Assembly: GCF_014647535.1 (NCBI RefSeq)
Contig: NZ_BMPJ01000005.1
Coordinates: 31,606-95,605 of the forward strand
DNA length: 64,000 bases
Source: Thermus composti
GTDB lineage: Bacteria; Deinococcota; Deinococci; Deinococcales; Thermaceae
Direction: 5' to 3'
The notes beneath the pieces were generated by a model. It did no database searches, was not told the origin of the DNA, and saw nothing but the letters and a program-made list of their open reading frames with translations. This document shows, piece by piece, positions 9,726 to 18,970 of this stretch. Numbering within the stretch: position 1 is the first letter of the stretch; every line of letters starts with the position of its first letter. Both the position numbers and the translations under genes were made by a program.

Positions 9726-10527
9726 GGTCTTGGACCTGACCCGGCTTTTGCCGGGGCCCTTGGCGGGGAAGCTCCTCGCCGACATGGGCTTTCCCGTCCT
9801 CAAGGTGGAGCCCCCTTCCGGGGACCCCTTGAGGGCTTTAGCCCTCGAGGCCTACCGCTTCCTGAACGGGGGAAAGGAGATCCTTACCCTGGACCTGAAG
9901 GCGGAGGAGGGGCGGAAGCGGCTTTTGGAGTGGGTGCGGGAGGCCGCCATCCTTCTAGAGTCCAACCGCCCGGGGGTGATGGAGCGGCTGGGGTTGGGCC
10001 CCGAGGTGCTCCTTAGGGTCAACCCCCGGCTCGTCTACCTGCGCCTAAGGGGCTATCCCGATGCCCCGGACCCGGGCCACGACCTCACCTACCTGGCGGA
10101 AGCGGGGCTTCTTGGCCGGTTTCCCTGGCGGGCTTTCCAGTTCGCCGACCTGGCTGGGGCCTACGCCCTGGCCCTTACCGCCCTTAAAGGGCTTCTCCTG
10201 GGGGGCGGGGTCTACGAGGTGGCCCTAAGCGAGGCGGTGAAGGCCATCGCCTACCCGCCCATTCCCTTCCTGGACGGCTCGGCGCTCTGCTACGGGGTCT
10301 ACCCGGCGGCCGAAGGGGAGGTGGCCTTGGCTGCCTTGGAGCCCCACCTCTGGGCCCTTTTCTGCGAAAAGGCGGGGCTTGGTGAGCTTCTAGGGGCGGC
10401 CTTGACCCCGGCCTCCCCGGAAAACCCCGCCTACGCCCGCCTCCTGGCCTTCTTCGCCCAAAGGCCCGCCCTGGCCTGGGAGGCCTGGGCCAGGGCGGAG
10501 GGGCTTCCCCTTAGGGCCGTTCGCTAG
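9697..10527 (+). CDS. Short family III (CaiB/BaiF) CoA-transferase or acyl-CoA racemase homologue
   Basis: The N-terminal [37 protein letters not shown] is the standard CaiB/BaiF opening, and [24 protein letters not shown] contains the conserved catalytic aspartate region. At 276 residues it is about 100-130 residues shorter than the usual family member; the central part of the small domain is reduced. The ATG overlaps the SDR gene by 29 bases with GAGGTGG upstream. It may activate or epimerise a 2-methyl-branched acyl-CoA for the two upstream enzymes; this is inferred only from context. Confidence 0.8.
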   Translation: MAPSAWPPGRVLDLTRLLPGPLAGKLLADMGFPVLKVEPPSGDPLRALALEAYRFLNGGKEILTLDLKAEEGRKRLLEWVREAAILLESNRPGVMERLGLGPEVLLRVNPRLVYLRLRGYPDAPDPGHDLTYLAEAGLLGRFPWRAFQFADLAGAYALALTALKGLLLGGGVYEVALSEAVKAIAYPPIPFLDGSALCYGVYPAAEGEVALAALEPHLWALFCEKAGLGELLGAALTPASPENPAYARLLAFFAQRPALAWEAWARAEGLPLRAVR

Positions 10528-10615
10528 CGGGCGGTCTAGCTTAGGCCTATGGGGAAGGCCGCGCAAAACGGGCCTAGCCAGGTTATTTGTATAAGGGTTT
10601 GAAGTCAGCGCTCCC

Positions 10616-10645
10616 TTGACCGGGTCTAACCTGCTTGGTTAGACT
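10616..10645 (+). promoter_or_regulatory. Promoter with a perfect palindromic operator
   Basis: TTGACC (10616-10621) and TTAGAC/TAGACT (10639-10645) are spaced 17-18 bases. Inside, GTCTAACC-TGCTT-GGTTAGAC (10624-10644) is a perfect 8-bp inverted repeat covering the spacer and the -10 box. That is where a dimeric repressor, for example of the TetR family, would bind. TTGGAGGTG and the ATG of the hydrolase gene follow. No regulator gene is adjacent. Confidence 0.75.
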
Positions 10646-10663
10646 CCCTTTTGGAGGTGTCCA

Positions 10664-11650
10664 ATGAAGCGTCTTTTGGCGCTATGGGTTCTTTTGGCCG
10701 TGGCCCTGGCCCAGGGGCTTTCCCTCTGGCAAGCGGTGGAGGTGCCCGGCGGGGTTTGCGCGGACGGCTCCCCCTACCGCTTTTACGTGAGCCCCGGGGA
10801 CCCCAGGAAGGTGGTCATAGACTTCCAGGGGGGCGGGGCCTGCTGGGACGCCGCCACCTGCGGCCCGGAAAGCCGCACCTACCGCAAACAGGTGGATATC
10901 CAGGAGCTGGGGCTTGCCCAGGGCATCTATAACCGGATCAGCGTGGCCAACCCCTTCTACGGCTGGACCCACGTTTTCATCCCCTACTGCACCGGGGACC
11001 TCCACGTGGGCCAGGCCACGGTGGACTACGGGGGCTTCAAGGTCCACCACCAGGGGGCCAGGAACGTGCGGGCGGTGCTGGAGTACGTCTTTAGGAACCA
11101 CACCAACCCCGAGCGGGTCTTCATCACCGGGTGCAGCGCCGGGGCCTACGGGGCCGTCTTCTGGGCCGACAAGGTCCTTTCCACCTACAAAAACGCCCAG
11201 ATCGCCGTCTGCGGGGACGCGGGCGTGGGGGTGCGCACCGAGGGCTTCCCCGGCTTCGCCCGCTGGAACCCCAGGCTCCCGGAGCTTCCCGGCCTTTCCC
11301 CAAACCCCGAGGTCCAGGAGATCTACCTGGCCCTGGCCAAGGCCTACCCCAAGGCGGTCATCGCCCAGTACACCACGGTTCTGGACGGGACCCAGATCTT
11401 CTTCTACGCCTTGATGAAGGGGGAGGCTTCCCCTTCCGAGGCCACCGCAAGGGAGTGGGCCATGAAGGCTCAGGAGGCGGTGCTTCGGCCGGCGCAGGCG
11501 GAAAACTACACCTTCTACCTGGCTCCCGGAGGCCAGCACTGCATCCTGCCGAGGCCTGAGCTCTACACCCTGAAGGTGGGGGAGGTTTCCTTCCTGGACT
11601 GGCTCAGGGCGATGGCGGAGGGGAAGACGCCGCCCCGGGTGCGGCCCTGA
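10664..11650 (+). CDS. Secreted pectinacetylesterase/Notum-family serine hydrolase
   Basis: A Sec signal peptide (MKRLLALWVLLAVALAQG) precedes a hydrolase with VVIDFQGGGACWDAATC (oxyanion region), the nucleophile motif ITGCSAGAYGA, and GGQHCI near residue 290 carrying the catalytic histidine. This order is characteristic of plant pectinacetylesterases and Notum deacylases. Several cysteines suggest disulfides, fitting export. The natural substrate in Thermus is unknown; an extracellular ester or polyester is likely. It has its own promoter with an operator-like palindrome. The 3' end overlaps the convergent HEXXH gene by 47 bases. Confidence 0.85.
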   Translation: MKRLLALWVLLAVALAQGLSLWQAVEVPGGVCADGSPYRFYVSPGDPRKVVIDFQGGGACWDAATCGPESRTYRKQVDIQELGLAQGIYNRISVANPFYGWTHVFIPYCTGDLHVGQATVDYGGFKVHHQGARNVRAVLEYVFRNHTNPERVFITGCSAGAYGAVFWADKVLSTYKNAQIAVCGDAGVGVRTEGFPGFARWNPRLPELPGLSPNPEVQEIYLALAKAYPKAVIAQYTTVLDGTQIFFYALMKGEASPSEATAREWAMKAQEAVLRPAQAENYTFYLAPGGQHCILPRPELYTLKVGEVSFLDWLRAMAEGKTPPRVRP

Positions 11651-12374
11651 AGGAGGCGAACCAGTCCTTGAGGTCCGGGTAAAGGGCCAGGAGGAGGCGG
11701 TGCCCCTTCCTGCGGTCCAGGGGGGCCGCCTCCAGGAAGGCCTTTAGGAGCCGGTCGCCCCCTTGCGCCTGGATCTCCTCCGCCTTCAGGGTGAAGCGGG
11801 CCTGGAACCAGAGGGCCCCCTCGAGGCCGCCCCGCCTCCGCTCGTAGGCGGAAAGGCTCTTCCGCTTAGGGTTTAGGCCCGCCAGGTACCGGCTCCAGCT
11901 TAGGAGGACCTCGGCCAGGTCCGGCCGGGCCTCCTTTAGGGCCAGGAGGAAGAGGTAGTTGGCGAAGAACTCGTCCAGCCACCGGGCCCCCGTGCGGAGC
12001 CGCCAGGCCACCTGCACCGCGTGGGCGTACTCGTGCCCCAGGTTCAGGTCCAAGAAGGCGGGGATCTCCCCAGGGGGCGGCCCCAGGGGGAGGAGGGCTT
12101 CCCTCAGGCGGTAAAGGAGCCTTTCCGGGTAGGTGAGGGGGGCGTAGAGGGCGAGGCCCTCGGGCCCTGCGTGCTGGAAGGGAAGGCCGTAAGGGTAGGG
12201 GAGGCGGGCCCGCCAGTCCTTCTCGGAGAGGACGTAAAGGGCCACGGGGGGCAGGGGGGCGTAGCGGACGTAGACCTCCCTTAAGGTGAGGAGGTAGTCC
12301 TGGAGGGCCTTGGCCCGAAAGGCCCCCCCCTCGGAGAAGAAGGCGGGGAGATGGGGGTGAGGAAGGGCCCGCAT
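11604..12374 (-). CDS. Putative zinc-metallopeptidase-like protein (HEYAH motif), unassigned
   Basis: A 256-residue protein with LNLGHEYAHAVQVAWRL near residues 110-125, an HEXXH motif, and WLDEFFANYLF about 20 residues later, where the glutamate could be the third ligand as in gluzincins. No signal peptide or transmembrane segment is evident, and I do not recognise a named family. Its ATG overlaps the recG stop by one base (TGATG), so it is translationally coupled to recG. The last 47 bases overlap the secreted hydrolase gene tail to tail. Protease activity is plausible but unproven. Confidence 0.7.
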   Translation of the reverse strand: MRALPHPHLPAFFSEGGAFRAKALQDYLLTLREVYVRYAPLPPVALYVLSEKDWRARLPYPYGLPFQHAGPEGLALYAPLTYPERLLYRLREALLPLGPPPGEIPAFLDLNLGHEYAHAVQVAWRLRTGARWLDEFFANYLFLLALKEARPDLAEVLLSWSRYLAGLNPKRKSLSAYERRRGGLEGALWFQARFTLKAEEIQAQGGDRLLKAFLEAAPLDRRKGHRLLLALYPDLKDWFASFRAAPGAASSPPPSP

Positions 12375-14677
12375 CAGATCACTTCCCGGAAGCCCACCCG
12401 CTCCGCCTGGGCCTGGAGCTCCCGCCTTAGGGCCTGGTGCTCGGGGCGGGAGAGGTCGGGGTCGGCCTCGAGGATCCGCTTGGCCAGGGCCCGGGCCTTT
12501 TCAATGATGTCCGTATCCTCCGCCAGGTCCCCAAGCCGAAGCTCCGGGTAGCCCGACTGCCTGGTCCCCCTAAGCTCCCCGGGGCCCCTTAGCTTCAGGT
12601 CCATCTCGGCGATGTAGAACCCGTCGGTGGAGGCCTCGAGGATCTTCAGGCGCTTCAGGGTCTTCTGGCTCGCCTCCCCGGCGATGAAGATGGCGTAGCC
12701 CTCAAGCCCCCCCCGGCCCACCCGGCCCCTTAGCTGGTGGAGCTGGGCGAGGCCGAAGCGCTCGGCGTTCTCCACGATAATGAGGGTGGCCCTGGGGATG
12801 TCCACCCCCACCTCAATCACCGTGGTGGAGACCAAAAGGTCGTAATCCCCGCGCCGGAAGGCCTCCATGACCTCCTCCTTCTCCCGGGCGGGCATCTTCC
12901 CGTGGAGGAGGGCCAGGCGCACCCCGGGAAGGAGGCCCTTTAGCTCCTCGTAAAGGGTGGTGGCTGCCCGGATGTCCAGCTCCTCGTTCTCCTCAATGGC
13001 CGGGGCCACCACATAGACCTGGTGGCCCTTTTTCACCTCCTCCCGGGCGAAGGCGTAGGCCTGGAGGCGGAGGCGGTGGGGGAGGACCTTGGTCTTCACC
13101 GGGGTGCGGCCTGGGGGCATCTCGTCCAGGACGCTCACCTCCAGGTCCCCGTAAAGGGTTAGGGCCAGGGAGCGGGGGATGGGGGTGGCGGACATGACCA
13201 GGACGTCCGGGGGGGCTTTGGCGAGCTTGAGGAGGGCCCGCCGCTGCAAGACCCCGAAGCGGTGCTCCTCGTCCACCACGGCGAGGCCCAGGTCCTTAAA
13301 CCCCACCCCTTCCTGGATCAGGGCGTGGGTGCCCACGGCCACCTGGGCCTCCCCCGAGCGGAGGCGGGCCGTGGCGGCTTCCTTCTCCTTGGCGGTCATG
13401 GACCCTAAAAGGAGCTCCACGCTGATGCCTAAGGGGAAGAGGTAGCGGGTGAGGTTTTGGTGGTGCTGCCGGGCCAGGATCTCCGTGGGGGCCATGAGGG
13501 CCCCCTGGGCCCCGTTTCGGGCGGCCAGGAAGAGGGCGAAGGCCGCCACCACCGTCTTCCCCGAGCCCACGTCCCCTTGGAGGAGGCGGGCCATCTGGCG
13601 GGGGCTTTCCATGTCCTTGGCGATCTCCTCCATGACCCTTCGCTGGGCCCGGGTGAGGGGGAAGGGGAGAGATTTTTGAAACTCCTCCACCCAGGAGGGC
13701 TCCACCCGGAAGGCCCTTCCCAGGACCATTCCCCCGGCGTCCAGGAGGGCTTTGAGCTCCAGGAGGAGGTACTCGTCAAACTTGAGGCGGAGGAGGGCCC
13801 GCTTCAGGGCCTCCTCGTCCTCGGGGAAGTGGATGGCCCTTAGGGCCTCGCTGTATTCCCAAAGCCCGAGGGCCTCCCGGTAGGGGGCGATGGGGTCGGG
13901 AAGGGGCAGGGCCTCCTCCAGGGCGCGCTTCACCGTGCGCCGGAGGAAGGCCTGGCTTATCCCCTCCTTGGCGGGGTAGATGGGGACGATGCGCCCCGTG
14001 GAGAGGGATTCCGTGCCCTCGTCCTCAAAGTGCTCCACGAAAAGCCTGACCCCGCCCCGCCTTTCCACCCTGCCCGTGACGATGAGGGTGGACCCCACCT
14101 CTATCTGGGAGAGGACCCAGGGCTGGTTGAACCAGACCAGGGTGAGCCGCCACCCCCAGGCGTCCTGGGCCTTCACCTGGACGAGCTGCATCCCCTTCCT
14201 GGGGGTCTTGGTGAGCTCCTTGGCCAGGACCTTGACCTGGAGGGTGGCCTTCTTGCCGTCCTCCAGGAAGCGCACCCCGGGGAGGGTCCTCCGGTCCTCG
14301 TAGCGGCGGGGGTAGTGGTGGAGGATGTCCCGCACCGTGCGAAGGCCGAGCTCGGAAAGTTTCTTCCGGCTTTGCGGGGGGGCGAGGCGGTGGGCGGAGT
14401 CCTCTGGGGCCAGGCGGGCCTGGGGGGGTGGGGGATCGGGGGCTTCCTCCCCTTGGAGCAGGCGGATGGCCGCCTCCAGGGCCCGCCTGCGCTCCTCCGG
14501 GGGCTTTTCCCCGTAGCCCTGGAAGAGGCGGCGGATCTCGGGGAAAGGGCGGGCCAGGTTTTCCACCAAGGCCTCGAGGCCCCCCACCACCACCCGGTCC
14601 TGCGCCCCGTCCTTGAGCTCCCGGAGAAGGGGCTTGAGGAGCCTGGCCTTGAGCTCCTCTTGCGTCACGCTTTCCAT
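12374..14677 (-). CDS. recG: ATP-dependent DNA helicase RecG
   Basis: RecG remodels stalled forks and Holliday junctions. Walker A GDVGSGKT, the DEEH box (VVDEEHRFGV), MSATPIPR (motif III), and the helicase C-terminal motifs through QLRGRVGRG are all present. The N-terminal wedge/OB domain is at roughly residues 110-230, preceded by an extra N-terminal helical region as in Thermotoga RecG; 767 residues in total. The ATG at 14677 is separated by only 15 bases from the divergent M16 peptidase gene. The HEXXH gene is coupled downstream. Confidence 0.96.
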   Translation of the reverse strand: MESVTQEELKARLLKPLLRELKDGAQDRVVVGGLEALVENLARPFPEIRRLFQGYGEKPPEERRRALEAAIRLLQGEEAPDPPPPQARLAPEDSAHRLAPPQSRKKLSELGLRTVRDILHHYPRRYEDRRTLPGVRFLEDGKKATLQVKVLAKELTKTPRKGMQLVQVKAQDAWGWRLTLVWFNQPWVLSQIEVGSTLIVTGRVERRGGVRLFVEHFEDEGTESLSTGRIVPIYPAKEGISQAFLRRTVKRALEEALPLPDPIAPYREALGLWEYSEALRAIHFPEDEEALKRALLRLKFDEYLLLELKALLDAGGMVLGRAFRVEPSWVEEFQKSLPFPLTRAQRRVMEEIAKDMESPRQMARLLQGDVGSGKTVVAAFALFLAARNGAQGALMAPTEILARQHHQNLTRYLFPLGISVELLLGSMTAKEKEAATARLRSGEAQVAVGTHALIQEGVGFKDLGLAVVDEEHRFGVLQRRALLKLAKAPPDVLVMSATPIPRSLALTLYGDLEVSVLDEMPPGRTPVKTKVLPHRLRLQAYAFAREEVKKGHQVYVVAPAIEENEELDIRAATTLYEELKGLLPGVRLALLHGKMPAREKEEVMEAFRRGDYDLLVSTTVIEVGVDIPRATLIIVENAERFGLAQLHQLRGRVGRGGLEGYAIFIAGEASQKTLKRLKILEASTDGFYIAEMDLKLRGPGELRGTRQSGYPELRLGDLAEDTDIIEKARALAKRILEADPDLSRPEHQALRRELQAQAERVGFREVI

Positions 14678-14692
14678 GATACCCTTAGGCCT

Positions 14693-15907
14693 GTGAGCCG
14701 CGTGGAGCGCCTACCCAACGGCCTGGTGGTGGCCCTGGAGGAAAGGGACTTCCCCGGGGTTGCCTTCCAGCTTCTGGTCCCCGCCGGGGCGGTGAACGAG
14801 CCCGAGGGGATGGAGGGGGCGAGCACCCTCCTGGAGGGGTGGCTTTGGAAGGGGGCCGGGGACCTGGACGCCAAGGCCCTGGCCCAGGCCCTGGACGCCC
14901 TGGGGGTGCGGCGGAGTAGCGGGGCGGGCCTGGAGTACACCGCCTTCGCCGCCGCCTTCCTCCCCGAGGTCTTGGAGGAGGTCTTCCGCCTTTACGCCCT
15001 CCTCCTCACGAGACCCCGCCTTCCCGAGGAGGGCCTGGAGGCGGTCCGGTCCGTGGCCCTTCAGGCCCTCCTCTCCCTGGAGGACCAGCCCGCAAGGAAG
15101 CTCTTAAGCGAGCTTCGCCGCCAGGTCTTCCGCTCCCCCCACGGGCGCGAGCCCTTGGGCCGGGAGGAGGGCCTTAAGGGGGCGAGCGCCGAGGCCCTGA
15201 AGGTGGACTACAGGAGGCGCTACACCCCCAAAGGGGCCATCCTCGCCGTGGCGGGAGGGGTTTCCTGGGAAAGGCTATCCGCCGCCCTCGAGCCCTTCCT
15301 CGCCTGGGAGGGGGAGGAGGCTTTGTACCCTAGGCCGGAGCTTTCCGAGCCCCACCGCTTCGTCCTAAAGCGCCCCACGGCCCAGGTGCAGATCGGCCTG
15401 GCCTACCCCGACGTGGGTCCTGAGGACCCGGGCTTCTACGCGGCGAGGCTTGCCCTCGAGGTCCTCTCCGGGGGGATGTCTAGCCGCCTTTTCACCGAGG
15501 TGCGGGAGAAGCGGGGTTTGGTCTACGCCGTCTCCGCCTTCCCCGCCGGGGTCAAGGGCCAGGGCCTCCTCATGGCCTACGCCGGCACCACCAAGGAAAG
15601 GGCCCGGGAGACCCTGGAGGTGATGCTCAAGGAGATGGCGCGCTTGGAGGAGGGCGTTACGGAGGAGGAGCTTTCCCGGGCCAAGGTGGGCCTAAAGACC
15701 GCCCTGGTGATGGCGGACGAGTCCATTAGAAGCCGGGCCGCCTCCATGGCCCGGGACCTCTTCTACCTGGGAAGGGTGCGCCCCCTCGCCGAGATTGAAG
15801 GGGCCATTGAGGGGACGGACCTGCAGGCGGTGAACGCCTTCCTCAGGGCGCACCCCTACAAGGACCCCTGGGTGGGGCTTTTGGGGGAGGTGGACGGTGT
15901 TTCGTGA
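14693..15907 (+). CDS. M16-family peptidase subunit lacking the zinc motif (structural partner)
   Basis: The fold is that of M16B peptidases, but where the active subunit has HXXEH this protein has ASTLLEG (GMEGASTLLEGWLWKG), so it cannot bind zinc. It retains the R..Y pair in TEVREKRGLVYAVSAF that the non-catalytic half of two-chain M16 enzymes contributes. The start is the GTG at 14693 (VSRVERLPNGL), 7 bases after TACCCT (leaderless spacing); longer frames upstream are antisense to recG. The catalytic partner follows with an 11-base overlap. Confidence 0.9.
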   Translation: MSRVERLPNGLVVALEERDFPGVAFQLLVPAGAVNEPEGMEGASTLLEGWLWKGAGDLDAKALAQALDALGVRRSSGAGLEYTAFAAAFLPEVLEEVFRLYALLLTRPRLPEEGLEAVRSVALQALLSLEDQPARKLLSELRRQVFRSPHGREPLGREEGLKGASAEALKVDYRRRYTPKGAILAVAGGVSWERLSAALEPFLAWEGEEALYPRPELSEPHRFVLKRPTAQVQIGLAYPDVGPEDPGFYAARLALEVLSGGMSSRLFTEVREKRGLVYAVSAFPAGVKGQGLLMAYAGTTKERARETLEVMLKEMARLEEGVTEEELSRAKVGLKTALVMADESIRSRAASMARDLFYLGRVRPLAEIEGAIEGTDLQAVNAFLRAHPYKDPWVGLLGEVDGVS

Positions 15908-17117
15908 AGCGGAGCTAAAAAACGGCCTTAAGGTCATCGCCGAGATCGTGCCTGAAGCGAGGAGCGTGGCCCTCGGCTACTTCGTGAAGACCGGGGCCCG
16001 GGACGAGGAGAAGGCGGAAAGCGGGGTGAGCCACTTCCTGGAGCACATGGTCTTCAAGGGCCCCGAGGGCATGGACGCCCTTTCCGTGAACCAGGCCTTT
16101 GACCGCATGGGGGCCCAGTACAACGCCTTCACCTCCGAGGAGGCCACCGTCTACTACGGGGCGGTCCTCCCCGAGTTCGCCTCGGAGCTCCTTGCCCTCT
16201 TCTCCCGGCTCATGAGGCCCGCCCTCCGCCTCGAGGACTTCCAGACGGAAAAGCAGGTGATCCTGGAGGAGATCGCCCGCTACCAGGACCGCCCCGGCTT
16301 CATGGCCTACGAGTGGGCCCGGGCCCGCTTCTTCCGGGGGCACCCCTTGGGGAATAGCGTCCTGGGCACGGTGGAAAGCATCACCGCCCTCACCCGGGAC
16401 CAGATGGCGGCCTACCACCAAAGGCGCTACCTCCCCAAGAACATGGTCCTGGCCGCCACGGGCAGGGTGGACTTTGACCGCCTCCTCGCCGAGGCCGAGC
16501 GCCTCACCGAGGCCTGGCCCAAAGGCGAGGCCGGGCGGACCTACCCGCCCTTGGAGCCCGCCTTCGGGGTGGAGGAGCGCCCCTACGAGAAGGCCCGGGC
16601 CCTCTACCTGGTGGGGCTTTTCCCCGGGGTGGCCTACCAGGAGGAGGCGCGCTTCGCCGGCCAGGTTCTCGCCCACCTCCTGGGGGAGGAGGGCTCGGGC
16701 AGGCTCCACTTCGCCCTGGTGGACACGGGCCTCGCCGAGGTGGCCTCCTTTGGCCTCGAGGAGGCGGACCGGGCCGGGACCTTCCACGCCTACGTCCAGG
16801 CGGACCCCGCCCGCAAGGAGGCGGTCCTGGAGACCCTGAGGGCGGAGCTTGCCCGCCTTAGGCGGGAAGGGGTGGACGAAGAGGAGGTGGAACGGGCCAA
16901 GACCCCCTTGGCCACCGCCTTGGTCTTCGCCGGGGAGACCCCCATGCAGCGGCTTTTCCACCTGGGGATGGAGTACCTCTACACGGGCCGCTACCTCTCC
17001 TTAGAGGAGGTGAAGGCCCGGGTCCAGAGGGTCTCGGCCCGGGAGGTGAACGCCCTCTTGGAGCGGGGCCTTTTGGACGAGGGCCTCTTCTACCTGGTCC
17101 TTCCCCATGGAGCCTAG
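15897..17117 (+). CDS. M16-family zinc peptidase, catalytic subunit
   Basis: The zinc-binding HFLEH motif sits at residues 46-50 and the distal glutamate in [11 protein letters not shown] near 124-125, the full M16 active site. The C-terminal half lacks the R..Y substrate-binding pair found in the preceding protein, so the two genes most likely encode a heterodimeric processing peptidase, as described for some alphaproteobacterial M16B pairs. GTG start with GGGGGAGG upstream. The EamA gene starts within its last 11 bases. Confidence 0.93.
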   Translation: MFREAELKNGLKVIAEIVPEARSVALGYFVKTGARDEEKAESGVSHFLEHMVFKGPEGMDALSVNQAFDRMGAQYNAFTSEEATVYYGAVLPEFASELLALFSRLMRPALRLEDFQTEKQVILEEIARYQDRPGFMAYEWARARFFRGHPLGNSVLGTVESITALTRDQMAAYHQRRYLPKNMVLAATGRVDFDRLLAEAERLTEAWPKGEAGRTYPPLEPAFGVEERPYEKARALYLVGLFPGVAYQEEARFAGQVLAHLLGEEGSGRLHFALVDTGLAEVASFGLEEADRAGTFHAYVQADPARKEAVLETLRAELARLRREGVDEEEVERAKTPLATALVFAGETPMQRLFHLGMEYLYTGRYLSLEEVKARVQRVSAREVNALLERGLLDEGLFYLVLPHGA

Positions 17118-17961
17118 GGCCTTAGGGGCGGCCCTTCTCACCATCCTCTTCTGGGCGAGCGCCTTCGCCGGGATCCGGGCGGGGCTTCAGGGCCTTGAGC
17201 CCGGCCACCTCGTCCTCCTCCGCTTTTTGGTGGCGGGGGGCTTTCTCCTCCTCTACGCCCTCTTGAGGGGGCTTTCTCCCCCGAGGCGGGAGGACCTTCC
17301 CCGCCTCTTCCTCCTCGGGTTCTTGGGCATCACCCTTTACCACACCGCCCTCGTCTACGGGGAGCTCACGGTGAGCGCGGGGGCGGCGAGCCTCCTCATC
17401 GCCACGGGGCCCGTCTTCACCGCCCTTCTTTCCCACCTCTTCCTTGGGGAAAGGCTTGGGAGGCGGGGGGTTTTCGGCTTCGGCCTCGCCTTTTTGGGCT
17501 CCGCCCTCATCGCCTTCGGGGAAGGGGGCGGGGTGGGGCTTAGCCCCGGGGCCTTCTTGATCCTCCTCGCCGCCCTTTCCACCTCCTTCTACTTCGTCCT
17601 GCAAAAGCCCCTTTTTGGCCGCTACGGGAGCGAGGAGATGACCGTCTACACCCTGCTTCTCGGCACCCTGCCTCTTTTCGCCTTTTTCCCCGGGCTTCCC
17701 GAGGCCCTGAGGGAGGCCCCAAGGCCCGCCCTCCTCGCCGCCTTTTACCTCGGGGTCTTCCCCGGGGCTTTGGCCTACCTCACCTGGACCTACGCCCTTT
17801 CCCGCACCCCCGCCTCCCGCCTTTCCTCCTTCCTCTACCTCTCCCCGGTCCTGGCCCTCCTCATCGCCTACCTCTGGCTCGGGGAGGTGCCCTCCTTCCT
17901 TTCCCTCCTGGGCGGGGGGGTCGCCCTCCTTGGGGTCCTCCTGGTGAACCTCAGGGCGTAG
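17107..17961 (+). CDS. EamA/DMT-family inner-membrane transporter
   Basis: Ten hydrophobic helices arranged as two EamA repeats. The first begins [19 protein letters not shown] (the WxxxF/AxxxR opening of DMT exporters) and the second begins [26 protein letters not shown] and [25 protein letters not shown] endings are typical. The 284 residues match the family. It probably exports an amino acid or metabolite; the substrate cannot be told. Coupled to the M16 operon by an 11-base overlap. Confidence 0.88.
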   Translation: MEPRALGAALLTILFWASAFAGIRAGLQGLEPGHLVLLRFLVAGGFLLLYALLRGLSPPRREDLPRLFLLGFLGITLYHTALVYGELTVSAGAASLLIATGPVFTALLSHLFLGERLGRRGVFGFGLAFLGSALIAFGEGGGVGLSPGAFLILLAALSTSFYFVLQKPLFGRYGSEEMTVYTLLLGTLPLFAFFPGLPEALREAPRPALLAAFYLGVFPGALAYLTWTYALSRTPASRLSSFLYLSPVLALLIAYLWLGEVPSFLSLLGGGVALLGVLLVNLRA

Positions 17962-17981
17962 AATGGGCCGGGGTGAGCGCC

Positions 17982-18854
17982 ATGGAGGTGAAAAGGATCG
18001 GCGTGGTGGGCGCGGGGCAGATGGGTAGCGGCATCGCCCAGGTGGCGGCGAGCGCGGGCTACGAGGTGGTCCTGGTGGACGTGGCGGAAAGCTTCCTGGA
18101 AAGGGGCCTCGCCGCCATAAGGCGCTCTTTAGGCAGGTTTTTGGAGAAGGGAAGGATCACCCAGGAGGCCCACGACGAGGCCCTGGGGCGGGTCCGGACG
18201 AGCCTGCGCCTCGAGGACCTAAAGGAGGCCGACCTCATCGTGGAGGCCATCGTGGAGGACGAGGGGGAGAAGCGGAGGCTCTTTGAGCGCCTGGGGGCCC
18301 TGGCCAAGCCCGAGGCCATCCTGGCCTCCAACACCAGCTCCATCCCCATCACCGCCCTCGCCCGCTACTCCGGGCGCCCCGAGCGCTTCATCGGCATGCA
18401 CTTCTTCAACCCGGTCCCCCTCATGCAGCTCGTGGAGGTGATCCGGGGGGAGCTCACCTCCGAGGAGACCCGGGACGTGGTGGTGGCGGTGGCGAGGCGC
18501 ATGGGGAAGACCCCCCTCGAGGTCCAAGACTACCCGGGCTTCATCTCCAACCGCCTCCTCATGCCCATGATCAACGAGGCCATTGAGGCCCTCCGGGAGG
18601 GGGTGGCCACCAAGGAGGCCATTGACGGGATCATGCGCCTGGGGATGAACCACCCCATGGGGCCTTTGGAATTAGCCGACTTCATCGGTTTGGACACCTG
18701 CCTCGCCATCATGGAGGTCCTCCACCGGGGCTTCGGGGACGACAAGTACCGCCCCTCGCCCCTCCTTCGCCGCATGGTCCAGGCGGGGCTTTTGGGCCGC
18801 AAGGTGGGCCGGGGGTTTTACACCTACGACGAGAAGGGGAACAAGGTGGGCTAG
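17982..18854 (+). CDS. 3-hydroxybutyryl-CoA dehydrogenase
   Basis: NAD(P)-binding [20 protein letters not shown] at the N-terminus, [26 protein letters not shown] and [11 protein letters not shown] at the C-terminus are the canonical motifs of the single-domain 3-hydroxyacyl-CoA dehydrogenase (Hbd/PaaH). The length, about 290, fits. I choose the ATG at 17982 with GGGGTGAG at good spacing over the GTG at 17973. It oxidises 3-hydroxyacyl-CoA, for fatty acid or phenylacetate catabolism or reverse synthesis. It lies 20 bases after the EamA gene. Confidence 0.93.
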   Translation: MEVKRIGVVGAGQMGSGIAQVAASAGYEVVLVDVAESFLERGLAAIRRSLGRFLEKGRITQEAHDEALGRVRTSLRLEDLKEADLIVEAIVEDEGEKRRLFERLGALAKPEAILASNTSSIPITALARYSGRPERFIGMHFFNPVPLMQLVEVIRGELTSEETRDVVVAVARRMGKTPLEVQDYPGFISNRLLMPMINEAIEALREGVATKEAIDGIMRLGMNHPMGPLELADFIGLDTCLAIMEVLHRGFGDDKYRPSPLLRRMVQAGLLGRKVGRGFYTYDEKGNKVG

Positions 18855-18857
18855 GTA

Positions 18858-18885
18858 CCCCACCGTGGCGGAAGCCACGGTGGGG
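18858..18885 (+). terminator. Strong hairpin after hydroxybutyryl-CoA dehydrogenase
   Basis: CCCCACCGTGGC (18858-18869), loop GGAA, GCCACGGTGGGG (18874-18885): a perfect 12-bp stem starting 3 bases after the stop codon. It lacks a T-tract (CCCCAAAAA follows), so it may act as an mRNA 3' stabiliser or a terminator that needs other factors. Confidence 0.65.
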
Positions 18886-18958
18886 CCCCAAAAAGGCTTA
18901 AGGGGCCTTCTTGAGAGGGTCCTTGGTTAGGGTTGGAAGCTTTTCCATCGGCTTGGGG

Positions 18959-18964
18959 TAGACT
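18959..18964 (+). promoter_or_regulatory. -10 box of leaderless malQ
   Basis: TAGACT lies 6 bases before the malQ ATG at 18971, so transcription would start at or next to the start codon. No SD sequence is present between them. A TTGGAA sequence lies about 20 bases upstream, a weak -35 match. Confidence 0.7.
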
Positions 18965-18970
18965 TAAGGC

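Noticed and set aside
14030..14692. Extension of the M16 subunit frame upstream of 14693
   Set aside because: It is antisense to recG and has no M16 similarity; a -10 box and GTG at 14693 mark the real start.
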